In this document: positions 10,887 through 22,254 of the stretch, piece after piece | How the letters are laid out: each line of letters opens with the position of its first letter | How positions within the stretch are numbered: position 1 is the first letter of the stretch | Source: Paracamarosporium sp. OC-R06-R3 | Taxonomy: Eukaryota; Ascomycota; Dothideomycetes; Pleosporales; Didymosphaeriaceae | Direction of reading: 5' to 3' | Assembly: GCA_019828545.1 (NCBI GenBank) | Contig: JACVRA010000024.1 | Span: 186,001 to 250,000, forward strand | Length of the DNA stretch: 64,000 bases | Made by a program: the position numbers and the translations under genes | The notes under the pieces: model-generated | What the model saw: only the letters and a program-made list of their open reading frames with translations | The model's database searches: none | Told to the model about the DNA's origin: nothing

Positions 10887-11981
10887 CTAGCCGCAAGGGC
10901 TTGAACCTCCAGGTTCGTCTGCAAGGCCCAAGCCACCAAGCCAGAAACCCCCTATCCACAACAAACCCCAAGTAGGCTGCGCGAAAGTTCTCAGAACCGC
11001 TGGTCCGGGACAAGTGCCTGACAGTCCCCAGCCGACACCAAAAGCCGCTGCTCCCAGGACCAACTTCCAATCAGTATCAGCAAGTGTCTTTTTTCCAAGC
11101 TCGTACTGTTTGGTAAATCGCGGTGGATTGTCGAAGCCCTTTGAAAGGTTCTCAATCAGACTCGGGAGGACACCGAATACCATGACGAGCATTAAGGAGG
11201 GATCCCAGACGTCGAGCTCAGGAAACGAGAGGAAAGCGGCAACTTTGGCTGGGTTTGACATCTGTGATATGTGCAGTCCAAGACCAAACTCGAGACCCGC
11301 GAGGAGTTCGGTCGCGTGGCGCGCTAAGGCAGTATCGTCATCTTTATTTCCCGCTTTCTTCGCGTCCTGGCCCAGGCTTGCAAGGGCTCGAGGAATATAT
11401 CGGCCTGCTGTAATAACAACAATAGCGAGTGCCACGAGTGAAGTCGTAGTGCCGTGTGTAGGATACGTTGCAGTGTAGCAAGGGATATTGACATTGCATA
11501 CTGTAGTTCTGAGGGATGGATGCACGAGGTGATGCGTAATAATAGCCATCGGAAAGAAGATTGCTACAGCCAGTGCAGAGCGACCGTTTGATCTCGAAAG
11601 TCCGCACAGCATATGGCCAGAAGTACATCCGTGTGCCGCCTGCGCTGGTTAGTATCCCTTCTTCAAGCGCGCGGATCTTCTCGGGATACTCACTTTTGTT
11701 CCCCATCCGACTAATAGTCCCATCGCAACAGTCACTAGAGCTTGGCCCGATGTGGATGGCACAGGAGGATATTTGGTAAGAAGTTCAGGAAGAACAACTT
11801 GCAACAATGGAAAGCTTGCAATCATCCCAGCGAAGAACGACGCAACTCCAATTGTAGGCTTTGAAAGAAGCCGCCTCATATACTCTGATGCTCCCAAAAC
11901 CCCGCCATTGTTGTGCAGTAGGATACTCGTGGCCTGGTGAAGCAGTATCGCTCCTATACTCGTTTCGATGGGTGTAAACAT
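10887..11981 (-). CDS. YeeE/YedE-type sulfur (thiosulfate-like) transporter
   Basis: Two exons, 11981-11694 and 11639-10887, encode 346 residues that are largely hydrophobic with about nine membrane segments. Both hallmark motifs of the YeeE/YedE (DUF395, sulphur transport) family are present: GCTSGHMLCG from residue 100 and GLSGTCPGPA in the C-terminal half. Their cysteines relay thiosulfate in the bacterial homologue. The protein is expected in a membrane, importing an inorganic sulfur compound, though the fungal substrate is inferred. Two AGs lie 5 nt apart at the acceptor (CCAGCGCAG), and only the second keeps GCTSGH in frame. The C-terminus ADEPGGSSPCG is short and polar. Confidence 0.85.
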
Positions 11982-14047
11982 GGTGCCGAGGTCGATCCTA
12001 ACGTCTTACTAGGGATAAAGAAAGAAGTTATGACAATGGCATCCTTTTTCTTTTATTTCTTCTTCTGAGGGTGAGTAAAGGTCTTTTCTTTAGAACATGA
12101 AGAGGCACAAGACGGCGCCGAGGCGATATGAAGCGCCATCGTGCTCATGTTATTAGCAAGTCAGGGTCTACAGCTTGTCAGTCTCCGCTCGCCGAACAAA
12201 CGCAAAACCCTATGCGTTAGCCGGGATAGGTCCTATGGACACCACGGAGCTTGAGCTGAACTCGTGGCGTCCGTGGACCCAAATTATACCCCAATCAGGT
12301 TAGCGCAAACGTGGTCCGCACGCGATAGCTGCCTGTGACCCTGGCGGCGGGCTTACAACCATTGGAGAGGGGTTTTCTATGCCGTCTGCAACTGACATCT
12401 GGGTTTGCCATCAAAAAGCACACCAGGTAATGACGCAAAAGCTTGTGTATATGTGCTTTGCATGCCGTTTGTGCACGATTCACGTTTCGAGGCGGCGTGT
12501 GATGTGCTCCGGGCATGTCTGTCTTCGCCGTCTTGCTGTCGCAAAGTTCGCCGACGTCCTCTCCTCAGGATTGCAGCAGGATCACATCGGATGCATCGCG
12601 GCCCGGCCTGCTCCACGTCTTCTTCCTAGAGAAGTCTGGCAGATGCGACACGTTCTCGTACATCCTAGCGCCACTATCACAGGAGACAAATCATCTCCAC
12701 ACCAAACGTCGCAATTGAATTCAATGGAGCAGATTCAGTCCGTTGCACATATAGTTTTTCTGGAAAATATCCACACGTGAGCAACCAGGTTGTACGGGCG
12801 GCCGTTGCTTCTTACAGCTAGGCATCTCGGTTTCGCTTGCTCGCGTATCGCTGAGGTCGCCGACTTCAACCATTCCTCGGACCTAACATCAAATCACAAT
12901 ACGGCGCCAGATGAGAAGAAATTGGCATCTGCAGGAAGAGGCGGATGGCGCTTCCCTCGGGCTTACCGGCGGCAGATGCATCCTACTTTCGGCTACTGAG
13001 GTTTCAGAGGCTGACATATAGACCAGATTGTGATCATTTACGGCCTGAGTGTCTATGCGATCATCAGGAGAACTTTTGCAACCGACGTCAAATATAGATA
13101 TACAGCTCGTATGATGAAGTTATCGCAACAATGATGCATGCCATCCCGACCACGCTCCAAGGGGCGTCACGGTGAGACTCATTTGCAGGTTCGTCAACAC
13201 GTGATTCGCTCCTTGGCATCATTTAAAAGCCTGGCGCAGAAGGCGTGAGCCACGCTGCTTTGAACATTGTGGATGCAGATATATATAAGATGGCAGCAAT
13301 TTCTACCATGTGCATTCCATATGACTTTAATATCCATGCATATGCTATCTCTGGTGGTAAGAGGTACGTATGAAATTCCTCAGACATGGCCGGCCTGATC
13401 CACATTTCCTATCCCTCTCTCTTCTTTGTACTTAATGCCGGCTATTAAATGCCGCATTCAGTAGCTCCATCAGCACAACCTCCGAAAAATAGATGAGCAA
13501 AGCGAGCGTTTGTTCGGCGATTTGGCACTTACGTGCACATACTGCTCACCCCCCAATATACTGTCAGACGGGAACCGGCGAAATCAAAAAGCATGTCAGT
13601 GACACCTATGAAGTACACATCAGCGAACATCCGGGTTTCCGTTCCCTAGAATAAAATTAACTACTAGATTCAAGGCCCGAGAGTTCTCAGTATCAGTTGA
13701 AACTTCTCTCGGATCATGCTTCACTGCCTGAGCTTGGCTCCTAACAATTCGTAGCGCAGGCCACCAACATAACCAGTGACATGGAGAACCGATCGTACAA
13801 TTAGGGCATGATTGACATGGAGAGTTGCAGCGAAGTTCGTATTCGTTGCGAACATGACGGACTAAGCAACAGGCTCAAGAGAAGTATAACAATTATGTGG
13901 CGTCCTTCCTTGTTCTACCAGCTAACTGTAATACGAAACAATGGCCCGGTATATTTACTCGAATCATCTGATAAGCATCAATCTATTCTCTGCAATGGTA
14001 TCAAATCATGTCATTTCGTCGTCATCAGCTCGCGCTTCTCCACCCGC
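11982..14047. other. gene-free interval, about 2.1 kb
   Basis: Promoter of the transporter lies at the left end and the 3' end of TSR1 at the right. Several open frames of 70-130 codons overlap on both strands around 12300-12780, none with a recognisable motif or coherent splicing. An inverted repeat CCACGGA/TCCGTGG (about 12242-12278, loop about 20 nt) is visible. Confidence 0.5.
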
Positions 14048-16578
14048 TTAAGGCTGCCACATCTTAGCCGTCCTTGGCCACATCCTCTTATAAAGACTCA
14101 CAGCCACCGCATCCAAAGGATTGATCTTCCCATCAAACGTAGCCTTGAAGTATCCGTGCGTACCCAAACTCTCCTTGATGAAACCGCTGCGGCCCCTCCT
14201 TGTCCACAATGGCAAGCTCTTGAACCATCTTACGTCTCTGTCGTTGAAGAACATGTAGCGCACCGTCACAATGCGCTTGTTAATCTTGTAGGGGTGACCG
14301 GTGAGGATGATGCGCTTGGCGATGACACGGTTGAGCGATGGAGAAAGGGAGGTGCCGGTGGCGATGAGTTTGAGGGACGATGTAGAAGAGGCGGCAGAGT
14401 CAGGCTCGGAGGCTGGAGAAACGGTGCGTTGGAAATAGAGAACGGGCACGTTACCCCAAGTTATAGGTCCGATGAAGGATGCAATTGCTGACCGACCAGG
14501 ATGTAGGTATCGATCGAACTTGTGGACATCGTTGGGGGTATTTCCAGCTTGCGAGAAGAGCTGTGACGTGTCAGCTAATTCAATATAGATGGATTCGATG
14601 GAAGCAAAATAAACTCACCGGGTTCACAATCATTCGCCGTGGCCCACATTGTACAATCATCTCCGTTTTGGATTTAATAGGACCCTCATACTCTGAATTG
14701 AGTAGGATACTATAATTGCATGCCGTCCTCTTATGCTCGTGACGCAGTAAAGAGAACAATGCCATCGGTCTTGAGCCTTGCAGCGAGACGGGTACACCAC
14801 GAAGATGTACGCTAACTCTTGTTCCAGGCTTAACACCACCAGCCCATGCTTCTCGCATAAACTTAGTAGCTGTTCTCTTATAATCCGATATTTCTAGTAA
14901 CCGGGGCCACTCCACGGGTTCGTAAGGCTTATCTTCGTCCTTTTCCCAGATGCTTGTCTTTAGACTCTTCAATCCTCGGTATCGGATGAGACGCTCTTGA
15001 GCGTCGACATTGGGATGGAGCTCGATCTCGTCTGGGAACTCCAAGTCTTCTTCCGCCTCAGTTTTTCGCGATTTCCTATAAGCTTCGATCTGAGCAGCCT
15101 CGTCCTCAGGAGCTGGGTCTAGGAACATCTCAGATTGAGGATATTCTGAAGGACCAGCTTCAGTCATTGCCCTGCCGTCTACATCCATGCCCTCGATTCC
15201 GTCGGCGGGCTCAGCACGTTCGCCATCAGCAGCCTGCTCAGTGTCCTCCATATCAAAATCCTCCAGATCTGAGCCAGAATCGGAAACATCATCAAGATAC
15301 CACGCGCTCTGGTAGTTGCTGGTGCCCTTTGGCAGTCTCTTGGGGCGCCTTGGTGCGTCTTCCTCCTCTTCATCTGAAAAGTAATGGTGGTCGTCCAAAA
15401 GTACGCCTTTGCGTTCTGACGGGGCTACCGATGCAGCGTAGTTCGTCACATCGTCCATGATTGTCTCCTCTGGCGCAAGGTCAGCCATATCGTCCTGATC
15501 CTCATCAGCGCATTCTAGCACATCCTCCTTGTGATCCGAATCGACTGCCATAGAATCATCTTTGGCCTTCTTCCGGGCTTCCAGTGGGGCAGCAACGATC
15601 TTGTCAATCTGAAAGTCACCCCAGTCACCAACCTGGAGCAGCCTGTTGGCCTTGAGACCCTGTCCTCTGACCACACCAGTCAAAACTACCTCGCCAGTGC
15701 CATCCTCGTTGGTAGCGGACTTGCCGTTTGGCCAGGCAATATCTTCCACAAACATATAACTTCTCTGGTCGCGCCATTTTACACCCTTTGTCGTAGTCGT
15801 GCATAAGGACCGGACTAGATTTGAAGATTCCTGGCGAGAATCGAGCGAGAATACGCGTTCAGTCGTGGGTAACCAATGTGTAATGTATGACTTCAGAGAG
15901 GCCACGACCTGCGATCTCCGCTTCGCGGGTTCGACTGAGTCTAGAGCTTGCACTACGGTGAAGCAGTTCGAGATGCCTTGGCTTTCTACCGCCTTGAGTA
16001 TTATTTCACCCTCTTCATCAACCTCTTCTTGGCCCGAAAGTATGAATACCACGAAGTCGGCTACCCGGCAAGCATCGAGTGATGCCAGAAGATCTCGTTG
16101 TACAACAAGATACTGCACTTTTTGCTTGAATCGATCGATGTTCACCCGTGTCCAACCAGCGTCTGGCACTTCCTCGTTGATATCCAAGCTCGCGTTCAGG
16201 CTCTGGACTGCAGCGGCAGCTGACACATCCGAGCAAAGCGGTATGACAGCCACGACTCTCGGGGCACCGTCTTTGCCATTGAACACATTTGTAGCCTTCG
16301 CATGCTCGTGGTCTTTGTTTATGCGCATCTGCTTCGCTCGGTTGCGGCGGTCGAACTTAGACATGACTTGTTGGTGGGGAGTCTTGCGGCTGCCTTTCTC
16401 GAGACTTTCTACTTTGCCTAGGAACATGTGGTATTAGCGAAAAGTCGCTCAAGCAGTGAAACTTCGTACCTTTAGACAGTTCCTTTAGCGCACCCTTTGA
16501 AGCATGTCGGGATTTGAACGCCTTTTGCGGCTGTTTGGTAGTGCTCCGGTGGTGATGTTGAGACGTTATAGGCGCCAT
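14048..16578 (-). CDS. TSR1: Tsr1, 40S ribosomal subunit assembly factor
   Basis: Three exons, 16578-16470, 16417-14619 and 14560-14048, give 806 residues, near yeast Tsr1 (788). The N-terminus is a basic His/Lys-rich segment typical of nucleolar factors. A GTPase-like region follows in which classical catalytic motifs are not obvious, as known for Tsr1, then an AARP2CN-type region, a long acidic linker (about residues 330-500), and a C-terminal half ending with ITWGNVPVLYFQR, TGHPYKINKRIVTVRYMFF and WFKSLPLWTRRG, the Bms1/Tsr1 C-terminal signature. Tsr1 binds late pre-40S particles and blocks premature translation-factor binding. The gene is divergent from ISA1 across 515 bp. Confidence 0.95.
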
Positions 16579-17093
16579 GTTTCCGCTGCCGCCGGCCTTG
16601 AATCGGTACGGGAGAGCCACCTTGGACGTAGGTTCACTGTCGAGAACTGCCTCAGATGGATGCACTTTTTGCCCCGCCTATAATTTTTGAGTGCGTTATC
16701 GATAAACCGAAATCTTGGCGTTTATCAACGGCCCGTGCACGTGCGCCTTTGACGAACGCTCGAGTGCTGTCGACGTCGTTCTCCGACGAATTACGTTTGT
16801 ACGTTGCCTGTTCGCGGAGTCATTTGATCTGATTGCTGCAGCCTCCCGTCTTGTGACCAGCGGCGTGAATGCTAAACCACCGAGCTTCTCCGATCTCGCG
16901 CTGACCAATAGGGTGCTCGGCGATTACTTTGATGTTCTCTGCTCTGCTCTGCCGGAACAACCCGCATGGATGACATAGCAGCCACGCGAGACCCCAAGAC
17001 CTTCAACACCAACAACCCGCCATCGCACCTCACCCTACGCGCTCTAACTCTCTCTTCCTTCGCACTACATTAGGCCACGCTGCCTTTACGATC
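16579..17093. promoter_or_regulatory. TSR1/ISA1 divergent promoter
   Basis: This 515 bp region lies between opposed ATGs. It has short open frames on both strands without conserved content. A pyrimidine-rich stretch (CTCTAACTCTCTCTTCCTT) just before the ISA1 start looks like a fungal 5' leader. Confidence 0.5.
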
Positions 17094-17887
17094 ATGTCTC
17101 TACCAGGGACAACTCGAGCGCTCACCCGCTCGTCGGTCACCACTTTCGCAAAATTCGCCCCCCAGCCATCAGCTCCGCGCCCATGTCCTCAATGCTTCCG
17201 TACATTCTCCATCGCCGCACCGTACCGGCAATCATCGAAGCGACAGCTGCAGACTGCTAGTGCATATCACCCCTCGACCCTGCACCCCGAACTTCCGCCA
17301 CGCAACTTCGGAGTACCAGACACTTCAATTGCTGGGGGCAAGCCCGAGTTGAACAATTCTTTGCCGCCACGAACACCACAGGAGCAACGAAACACTATTA
17401 CTCCGCAAGAGCGCTCTAACGTGAGCATACCAGAAGGCGAGGCACAGAAAAGCCAACCCGCGCCAACGACCAAACCTCTCAGACCTCGGAAGTACAATTT
17501 CGGCAAGCGCAAAGCCGTCATGAAGCTCTCGCCGTCAGCGGTATCGCATCTGAGAGAACTTCTCGAACAACCAGAGCCGAAACTTATACGTATAGGCACC
17601 AAAGCAAAGGGCTGCTCTGGGTTGGCATACCATTTGGAGTACGTGGACAAGCCTTCACCACTTGACGAACAGGTGGATCAGGATGGCGTCAAGGTTTTGA
17701 TTGACAACAAGGCGCTGTTGAATATCATCGGGAGCGAGATGGACTGGCTAGAAGATAAGCTCAACCAGCGCTTCGTGTTCAAGAACCCAAACATCAGTAA
17801 GCCTGACCCTGTGAGGAGCTCCCAACACATGCTAACATGTAGCTAGCGGAACAATGCGGGTGCGGAGAGTCATTTAGCGTGGGATAG
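17094..17887 (+). CDS. ISA1: Isa1-like mitochondrial iron-sulfur cluster assembly protein (A-type)
   Basis: Two exons, 17094-17796 and 17847-17887, give 247 residues. The N-terminus is rich in Arg/Ser/Thr and lacks acid, as expected for a mitochondrial presequence, and a Pro-rich linker leads to the HesB/IscA domain from about residue 140. KGCSGLAYHLEY provides the first conserved cysteine, and EQCGCGESFSV the C-x-C pair at the C-terminus, so all three cluster ligands are present. The last intron ends at TAGCTAG. Only the second AG gives NITEQCGCGES, which fixes the join. Isa1 works with Isa2 and Iba57 to build 4Fe-4S clusters. It converges with the Dabb gene. Confidence 0.93.
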
Positions 17888-18010
17888 ACATTGATCTTTT
17901 GGACCACTGAATTATTACATCATCTCGGTTACAGCATCACTAGGCATTGCATCACATACCCGGCGTTATGTACTGGCATTTCCAACATAGAACTGGCTGA
18001 ATTAAGGTTC

Positions 18011-18461
18011 TCAGAACTTGCCGGGCTCGAAGTCCAGCACCTTTACACTTGCCAGAAATTCCCCTGCGAATTTTTTGAATTCGTCATGCGCTGGATCTTT
18101 GTCAACATAGTAATCCCTATCCTCAGCACTCTCAAATTCTACCACAAATCCATGTGTGTAGGGATCCTGTATCGATATCAGCCGTGGTCGAGCGTGGGAG
18201 TGGCTCATGACAATACCGAAAGGCCCTCGGGGGAATTGTTGCCGCCGGCTTTGAAAGACTTAATGTATGGTTTATCGGACGTAGGGTGAATGCATTGCAC
18301 CTCCAAAGATTGCAAACGTGTCAAAGTCTGTAAGGAGTTTTAGACACAATAGATCCAAAGCATCACATGTAGCAATATGTGCCAGAAACACTTACTTCTT
18401 CTATCTTGGCTTTGGGGACATCGGGTTTCCAGGCGAAGAATACCATGTGAATGATAGCCAT
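18011..18461 (-). CDS. stress-responsive A/B barrel (Dabb) domain protein
   Basis: Three exons, 18461-18396, 18327-18217 and 18166-18011, give 110 residues, the normal size of a stand-alone Dabb protein. The start MAIIHMVFFAWKPDVPKAKIEE, the middle KPYIKSFKAGG and the end HGFVVEFESAEDRDYYVDKD follow the ferredoxin-like dimeric barrel pattern in order. Known members include plant stress proteins and some polyketide cyclases. Here nothing shows a substrate. All introns are short with GT/AG ends and phase 0. It is divergent from DSC3 across 511 bp. Confidence 0.88.
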
Positions 18462-18972
18462 TGTGAAATCAAGCCACACGATTACACACAATGGTACCGG
18501 GCTCAATTGTTAATGGATTGAAAGTGAACTTGTCCCGGAATACTGCGTAATATATTGCTCATAGACGCCAAGACCTGCCGGATTATCCGTAAAGGGCAAA
18601 CTCACCAACTCTGCCATCAAGACCGCAACCAAGCGTGCATTTCGGTGCGGAGCTTGTAAGAGCTTTTCGGATTACTCTGTGAATCTTTGACCGCTCTGCA
18701 AAGCGTCACCTTTGACCTAGAATGCTGGTACCGTGCATGCTCTACACTTTCGGATTTAGCGCGGAAGTCACCAGACTACCTCGAAAGGCTTCCGCGTGCT
18801 GCGACTACTGTGCTATGCTCGCGGGAACTCATCGCATAGCTTTCACAGCAAGCGCAGAAATGTCATGCTTCGCGAAACAACATGCAAACAGCTAATAGAG
18901 TCCGCACGAGTTGTTCGACCCCACCCCCTATAACCGTATAAGCCTTCGATCCCGACCGCCATTACCATCACG
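18462..18972. promoter_or_regulatory. Dabb/DSC3 divergent promoter
   Basis: This 511 bp region lies between opposed start codons, with no gene inside. A CCCCCTATAACCGTATAAGCC stretch just upstream of the DSC3 ATG may serve as core promoter. Confidence 0.45.
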
Positions 18973-19950
18973 ATGACGACCGCAATGGATCTCCCAGAAC
19001 AGCTTGTCTACCTGATCATACGCTTTGCAACGTCGATACCCGATCTTCCCCTCGCCGTTCGCTCGCCGAGGACCACGACGACGCTCTCCCTGAAACAGCT
19101 CATCCGGCCTCATCTGCCCTTCAGCAATGCTGCCTCGCGCCTGCGCCTCATATACGCAGGAAAGGTGCTCGCAGATACAACGCCGCTCACTAGCTCGCTA
19201 CGATTACCACCTCCGCCCCCACCACCGCCACGAGATGAGGCACACTCCGAGAATGGCTCAGACAGCAAGGGCAAAGGGAAGCAACCCCTCCGGGACGTCT
19301 CCCCTGTGTCGGACAGCGCAGACATACCACCCGATGCGAAACGCTACTACATCCACTGCTCCTTGGGTGACGCGCTCAGCCCATCCGAACTCGCCTCAGA
19401 AGCAACCCTCGCCCAGACCACCGAGGCTTCGCTGAAGTCACAATACCAGTCCCTGCCGGCAGGACGCCGCGAGAGCCGTGCCTTGATAACCAACGAAAAT
19501 GGACCCCGTCGACGATCTAGCACCGCAAATACGCCTGCTGCCCCGCAGGGCTTCGACCGTCTCCTCTCGTCGGGCTTCACAGCCCAAGAAGTCGCGACCT
19601 TGCGATCACAGTTTCAGACCAACCTGTCTTACACGCACACACCAGACACGATGCCTTCGGCCGCCGAGATGCGAGTGCTAGAAGACCGATGGCTAGACTC
19701 GACGGCAACAGATCCGTCGTCTGCGTTGACCGGTGAAGCTGGTGAGACGGGCTGGGGCGCGGGATTTGCCGTTGAGGAAGGCGGATTGGATGATATGCTT
19801 TGGGGGTATCTGACGGGGTTTTTTTGGCCGCTTGGAGCGTTCCATTGGGGCTTCAGGGAAGAGGGCATTTGGGCAAGGAGGCGGCAGGTGGCAGTCGTCA
19901 TGGGGGTCGTGCTAAATGCCGCATTTGGCTTCATGAGATGGAGTCAGTGA
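18973..19950 (+). CDS. dsc3: DSC E3 ubiquitin ligase complex subunit 3 (DUF2407)
   Basis: Single exon, 325 residues. The N-terminal third is a ubiquitin-like DUF2407 domain (LIIRFATSIPDLPL, then LKQLIRPHL, RLRLIYAGKVLAD), interrupted by a low-complexity insert with eight prolines and a Ser/Asp/Lys-rich stretch, and closed by YYIHCSLGD. A second conserved block (GFDRLLSSGFTAQEVATLRSQF) follows. Two hydrophobic helices near the C-terminus (about residues 276-320) anchor it in the membrane. Dsc3 belongs to the Golgi/ER Dsc complex that triggers SREBP cleavage and hypoxia adaptation in fungi. A second ATG at 18985 is an alternative start. Confidence 0.9.
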   Translation: MTTAMDLPEQLVYLIIRFATSIPDLPLAVRSPRTTTTLSLKQLIRPHLPFSNAASRLRLIYAGKVLADTTPLTSSLRLPPPPPPPPRDEAHSENGSDSKGKGKQPLRDVSPVSDSADIPPDAKRYYIHCSLGDALSPSELASEATLAQTTEASLKSQYQSLPAGRRESRALITNENGPRRRSSTANTPAAPQGFDRLLSSGFTAQEVATLRSQFQTNLSYTHTPDTMPSAAEMRVLEDRWLDSTATDPSSALTGEAGETGWGAGFAVEEGGLDDMLWGYLTGFFWPLGAFHWGFREEGIWARRRQVAVVMGVVLNAAFGFMRWSQ

Positions 19951-20648
19951 ATTGCGGTTATGGGAATTTTGATTACAATGATACCAATGGAGTTCAGGAA
20001 AACTACACAGGGGTCATAAGAGGACTAGCGATTGACGTAAGAAGCTGCACTGCAGCGTCGATTAATTGTTCGCCTGCTCCATTCGCATTTTCCTTGATCC
20101 CTACCTGTCACCAAGCTCTGTCACTAGCCTGTGAGGCTTCTCAGTGTCCTTCCCCTCATTTTAACCCTTCTCTAGCCTGACATCTCATGGCTATGAAAGT
20201 TTCTTGACAGCTGCTTTCAAAATGGTCTTCTCTTAGTCCATGAGGCACGTTCTACATCCAGTGTCCTGCCCAGTCGCGTGTCTACATATTTTCAGCGATG
20301 AAGCGCCATCAATATGTGCTCTGCATGTTATCAGACCCCTGCCGCTTACTCGTCGTAGGAACGATACCGACATCAGTGGGCGGTGGTGGTTAGGCTGTTT
20401 AGGTGCGAAAAAGGCCCATCAAGTCCAACGATATATCGGTATGAAAATGCACTGTGTCATTCTAAGGGCAGTACATGTTGAGATCGAACGTACTCGAGCT
20501 TCTATCCTGCAGCTGGATGGATCCCGACAATGGGAAATGATGCAAAAACTGCAACACCAACGTAGTCCAGCTCTTAATCTGTATGCTCAGTTTCAACGAC
20601 CGATTTCCAACTCAGAGAGTGCCCATTAGCCTTACTCTGCATAAGCAA
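19951..20648. other. intergenic region, 698 bp
   Basis: Convergent 3' regions of DSC3 and the first coiled-coil gene. Nothing recognisable was seen. An open frame of about 129 codons at 20240-20629 has no features. Confidence 0.5.
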
Positions 20649-21253
20649 TCAGTCCAGGGTTTCCAATGCATCATCAATCTGCCTGAGACACTCGTTGAGA
20701 GACTTGCGCAAGTTCCTATGCTTCTTCTCTAGGTCCATGATTCTCTTATCCTTCGCGGCAACTACCCGTTCCAACTCAGCAATCCTTTCGTTCTGTGCTG
20801 TCATCGCCTTGTTCCAATCCTTTCGCTCGAAATCGTACGTCTTCCTCAAAGCTTTCACCTCTCCGTCGAAATTCTTCTCCTGTTTAAATTTAGCAAATGT
20901 GAAGGAGAGTATAAGTCCGAATATATCCGGTCACTATGCTACTCGTGTTAGAGTATCCTATTGTACTCAAACCTTCACCTGAGACTGTATTTGGGACTTA
21001 CCAGATTATCCAACGTCTGGAAAAATTCGTCGCGGACATCGGAAACACTTGTCTTTCGCTTCTTGTACTGGTTTGCCGAGGATTGAGTATGTGGAAATTT
21101 GGCAAGCACGGTGGGACTCAACCTCAGGACAACGGGAGGCGGGCGATGTATTACGACGTCAATGTCAGAAATTGTATCCTCGAGATTGTATCGAATCCGC
21201 CATTTTGCGGCATCATCCCCGCCTTGGTGTAGACCGTTTTGGCTGTTGCTCAT
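20649..21253 (-). CDS. small coiled-coil protein A, unknown function
   Basis: Two exons, 21253-21002 and 20879-20649, give 160 residues. The N-terminal half is mixed (VVIHRPPPVVLRLSPTVLAK), and the second exon is almost entirely charged heptads (NERIAELERVVAAKDKRIMDLEKK), a strong coiled coil. I recognise no family. Splicing (donor GTAAGT, acceptor AACAG) keeps phase 0. It is the downstream-most of three same-strand genes with the same plan: short N-terminal exon, one phase-0 intron, coiled-coil second exon. No signal peptide or membrane segment is seen. A structural or scaffolding role is only inference. Confidence 0.62.
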
Positions 21254-21688
21254 GATGCGTATCCCGTGTGGTGGTGGTGAAGATGCGAATGAGAGGCGGT
21301 GCGCTTACCTTTGTTTACTTTGGAGAGCCCGTGTTTAGGACGAGCGACGAGGCAAGTGCATCTTAAATATGGTTGCCTTGGTGAAGTAAGATGAACAATG
21401 AGTGATTGGGGTCAAATTTCGGGCACGCATGGAACTTCAGTACCGCACAGTCACTTATGACCAAAGCCGCACTTTGCACATATAAAATTGACACATCCTG
21501 TATATTTTTAAGATCCAGTTTCAATCTGAAAGATCTGGTCCCTCACAAACAATCATCGCAGGTAGACTATGATGCACACAAGTCTCCAAATATACGATAG
21601 TCAATACCTAAGTTCCCGTGTTGACCTCTCCACAGCTCGATTTCCCAGGACAATGGTCATTTGTCTTCATTCTGACTCGTTCAAGGGT
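21254..21688. other. spacer between coiled-coil genes A and B
   Basis: This 435 bp spacer holds the promoter of gene A and the 3' end of gene B. No gene is seen. Confidence 0.5.
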
Positions 21689-22254
21689 TTAGTTCACTTC
21701 ATTTATCTCCTTGATGACTTCTTTCAGCTTATTGTAGGTGCTGAGCTTGGCCTGGAGATTTACGATCGTCTTCTCCTGGGCTTCGATTATAGTCCGGAGC
21801 TTCTCGGTTTCGAATGTTTTCTCCTCGTAACGGTGGTGCCACTTGCTTCTGGATTCTCTCAAACGGCCAATTTTATCCATGCCTCTTTGCACCTTGGAAT
21901 GTAGTACAGCTATATCGGTGTCCTTGATCTCGATCATCTTCTCCAGATCTGCCTTCTTTTCTGCATCGTCCTTGATTGTCTTTGCATTGTTCTGCACCAC
22001 CCGCTTCAGGCTGGCATTTTCATGGGCCAATTTTGCAACAGTGGCTGATATGTCTTGAAGGCCCTTCTTCACAGTCTTCCACTTAGAAGTAGCTTCCTCG
22101 ATCTCCACATCAGCGTCCTCAGCCTATCATATATTAGTGTGCGCTCTCTTTAGGATCATATCTAAAAATGACGTACCATTAATTTGATTCTCTTGGTGAC
22201 CACACTCTCCAACTCCTCGTCCATGCACCTCTTGTACTTTGCTCTGGTGAGCAT
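21689..22254 (-). CDS. small coiled-coil protein B, unknown function
   Basis: Two exons, 22254-22177 and 22123-21689, give 170 residues. After a basic start (MLTRAKYKRCMDEELE and a KRIKLM patch) nearly the whole protein is heptad-like and charged (KLAHENASLKRVVQNNAK, MIEIKDTDIAVLHSKVQ, LRTIIEAQEKTIVNLQAKL). The intron is phase 0 with donor GTACGT and acceptor GATAG. No catalytic motif or known family was recognised. It sits 435 bp upstream of gene A and 1.2 kb downstream of gene C, all on the minus strand, which suggests local duplication or a lineage-specific set, although the sequences are not obviously alignable by eye. Confidence 0.62.
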
